Shown piece by piece: positions 63,683 through 64,000 of a stretch of DNA of 64,000 nucleotides. The notes below the pieces were generated by a model. It had not been told where the DNA came from. It searched no databases and saw only the letters and a list, made by a program, of their open reading frames with translations. The stretch spans positions 17,681,366 to 17,745,365 of the forward strand of contig CM069611.1 of NCBI GenBank assembly GCA_035771175.1. Direction: 5' to 3'. Both the position numbers and the translations under genes were made by a program. Within the stretch, counting starts at the first letter, position 1; each line of letters opens with the position of its first letter. Source of the DNA: Paratinospora sagittata. Its lineage: Eukaryota > Streptophyta > Magnoliopsida > Ranunculales > Menispermaceae.

Positions 63683-64000
63683 GTCAGTATTAAAGCATAT
63701 TTAGCTGTGCAGTTCTTTCTCTGTCAGCACCTACATTACTAGTTGTGAACTCATGTTATCAAATTCAAGGGGGTGTGGATGTGTATGCTGATGAAAATAT
63801 GCTACATTTATAATTTTATAGTTCCCTCATTACTCCATATGTAGAAATGCCATATTCTCTTGATGCTCCACATATCGAAACTCAATGATTGCCTTGGAAT
63901 AAGGTTTGTCTTTCAAGTAGAAATTCTATGGATATAAATCCCTATTCCGTAATATTCTTCTGAAACTAAAATTTCAAGCTTGGCTAGCTTCTATTTTCCT

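Overview
This is plant nuclear DNA, almost certainly a eudicot with a repeat-rich genome. The evidence is intron-bearing exons of a plant APC3/CDC27B (HOBBIT) gene at the right end, Ty3/gypsy and copia retrotransposons with plant-type primer-binding sites, a plant L1-like LINE, SINEs, MITEs and an integrated Caulimoviridae sequence. There is no prokaryotic gene, CRISPR array or rRNA/tRNA gene. All calls come from reading the sequence and the family features I recognise; no search or folding program was run.

Bases 1-36,105 are best read as one LINE split into five pieces by nested LTR insertions, most of them proved by 5-bp target duplications. Piece 1 (1-277) carries the linker before the endonuclease. 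An LTR-type insertion (278-20673, duplication CGCGA) follows, and it holds two more elements. One is a complete Tekay/Del-like chromovirus (937-12313, duplication TCTGA) with an open 1578-aa gag-pol and near-identical LTRs. The other is a pol-less gypsy element (13083-19164, duplication TATAA). LINE piece 2 (20679-20740) is followed by another LTR (about 20741-25907) holding a minus-strand solo LTR (22832-25718, AATTT). LINE piece 3 (endonuclease) is followed by a solo LTR (26367-28335, TACCT) that carries an antisense piece of a host XRN exoribonuclease gene. LINE piece 4 (reverse transcriptase) is followed by an LTR (30060-36035, GAAAC) containing an inverted gypsy fragment, and then the last LINE codons.

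Bases 36,105-46,510 hold copia debris, a tRNA-related SINE, a decayed LTR with a nested minus-strand solo LTR (38913-41805, TTGTT) built partly from an alternating 49/42-bp tandem array, AT-rich DNA, a Tourist-like MITE and a long (TA)n tract.

Bases about 46,510-55,500 are an endogenous pararetrovirus: coat-protein region with zinc knuckle, aspartic protease, reverse transcriptase and RNase H, then a long C-terminal tail. It has no integrase and no LTRs. It is broken by several stops, a frameshift and an inserted minus-strand Athila fragment. A putative viral TATA promoter lies about 0.9 kb upstream of the HOBBIT start codon and points towards it.

From 56,208 to the right edge lie the first five coding exons of HOBBIT/CDC27B; the gene continues outside. 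Its fourth intron contains a 486-bp hAT-type MITE with an 8-bp duplication and an Au-like SINE remnant.

The most unusual signals are: (i) LTR starts whose terminal motif is repeated on the far side of a foreign insert, one insert being a recognisable XRN gene piece; (ii) sets of three stem-loops with the same GGTATGGGAC loop in the leaders of three gypsy elements; and (iii) LTRs carrying a piece of their own gag gene.
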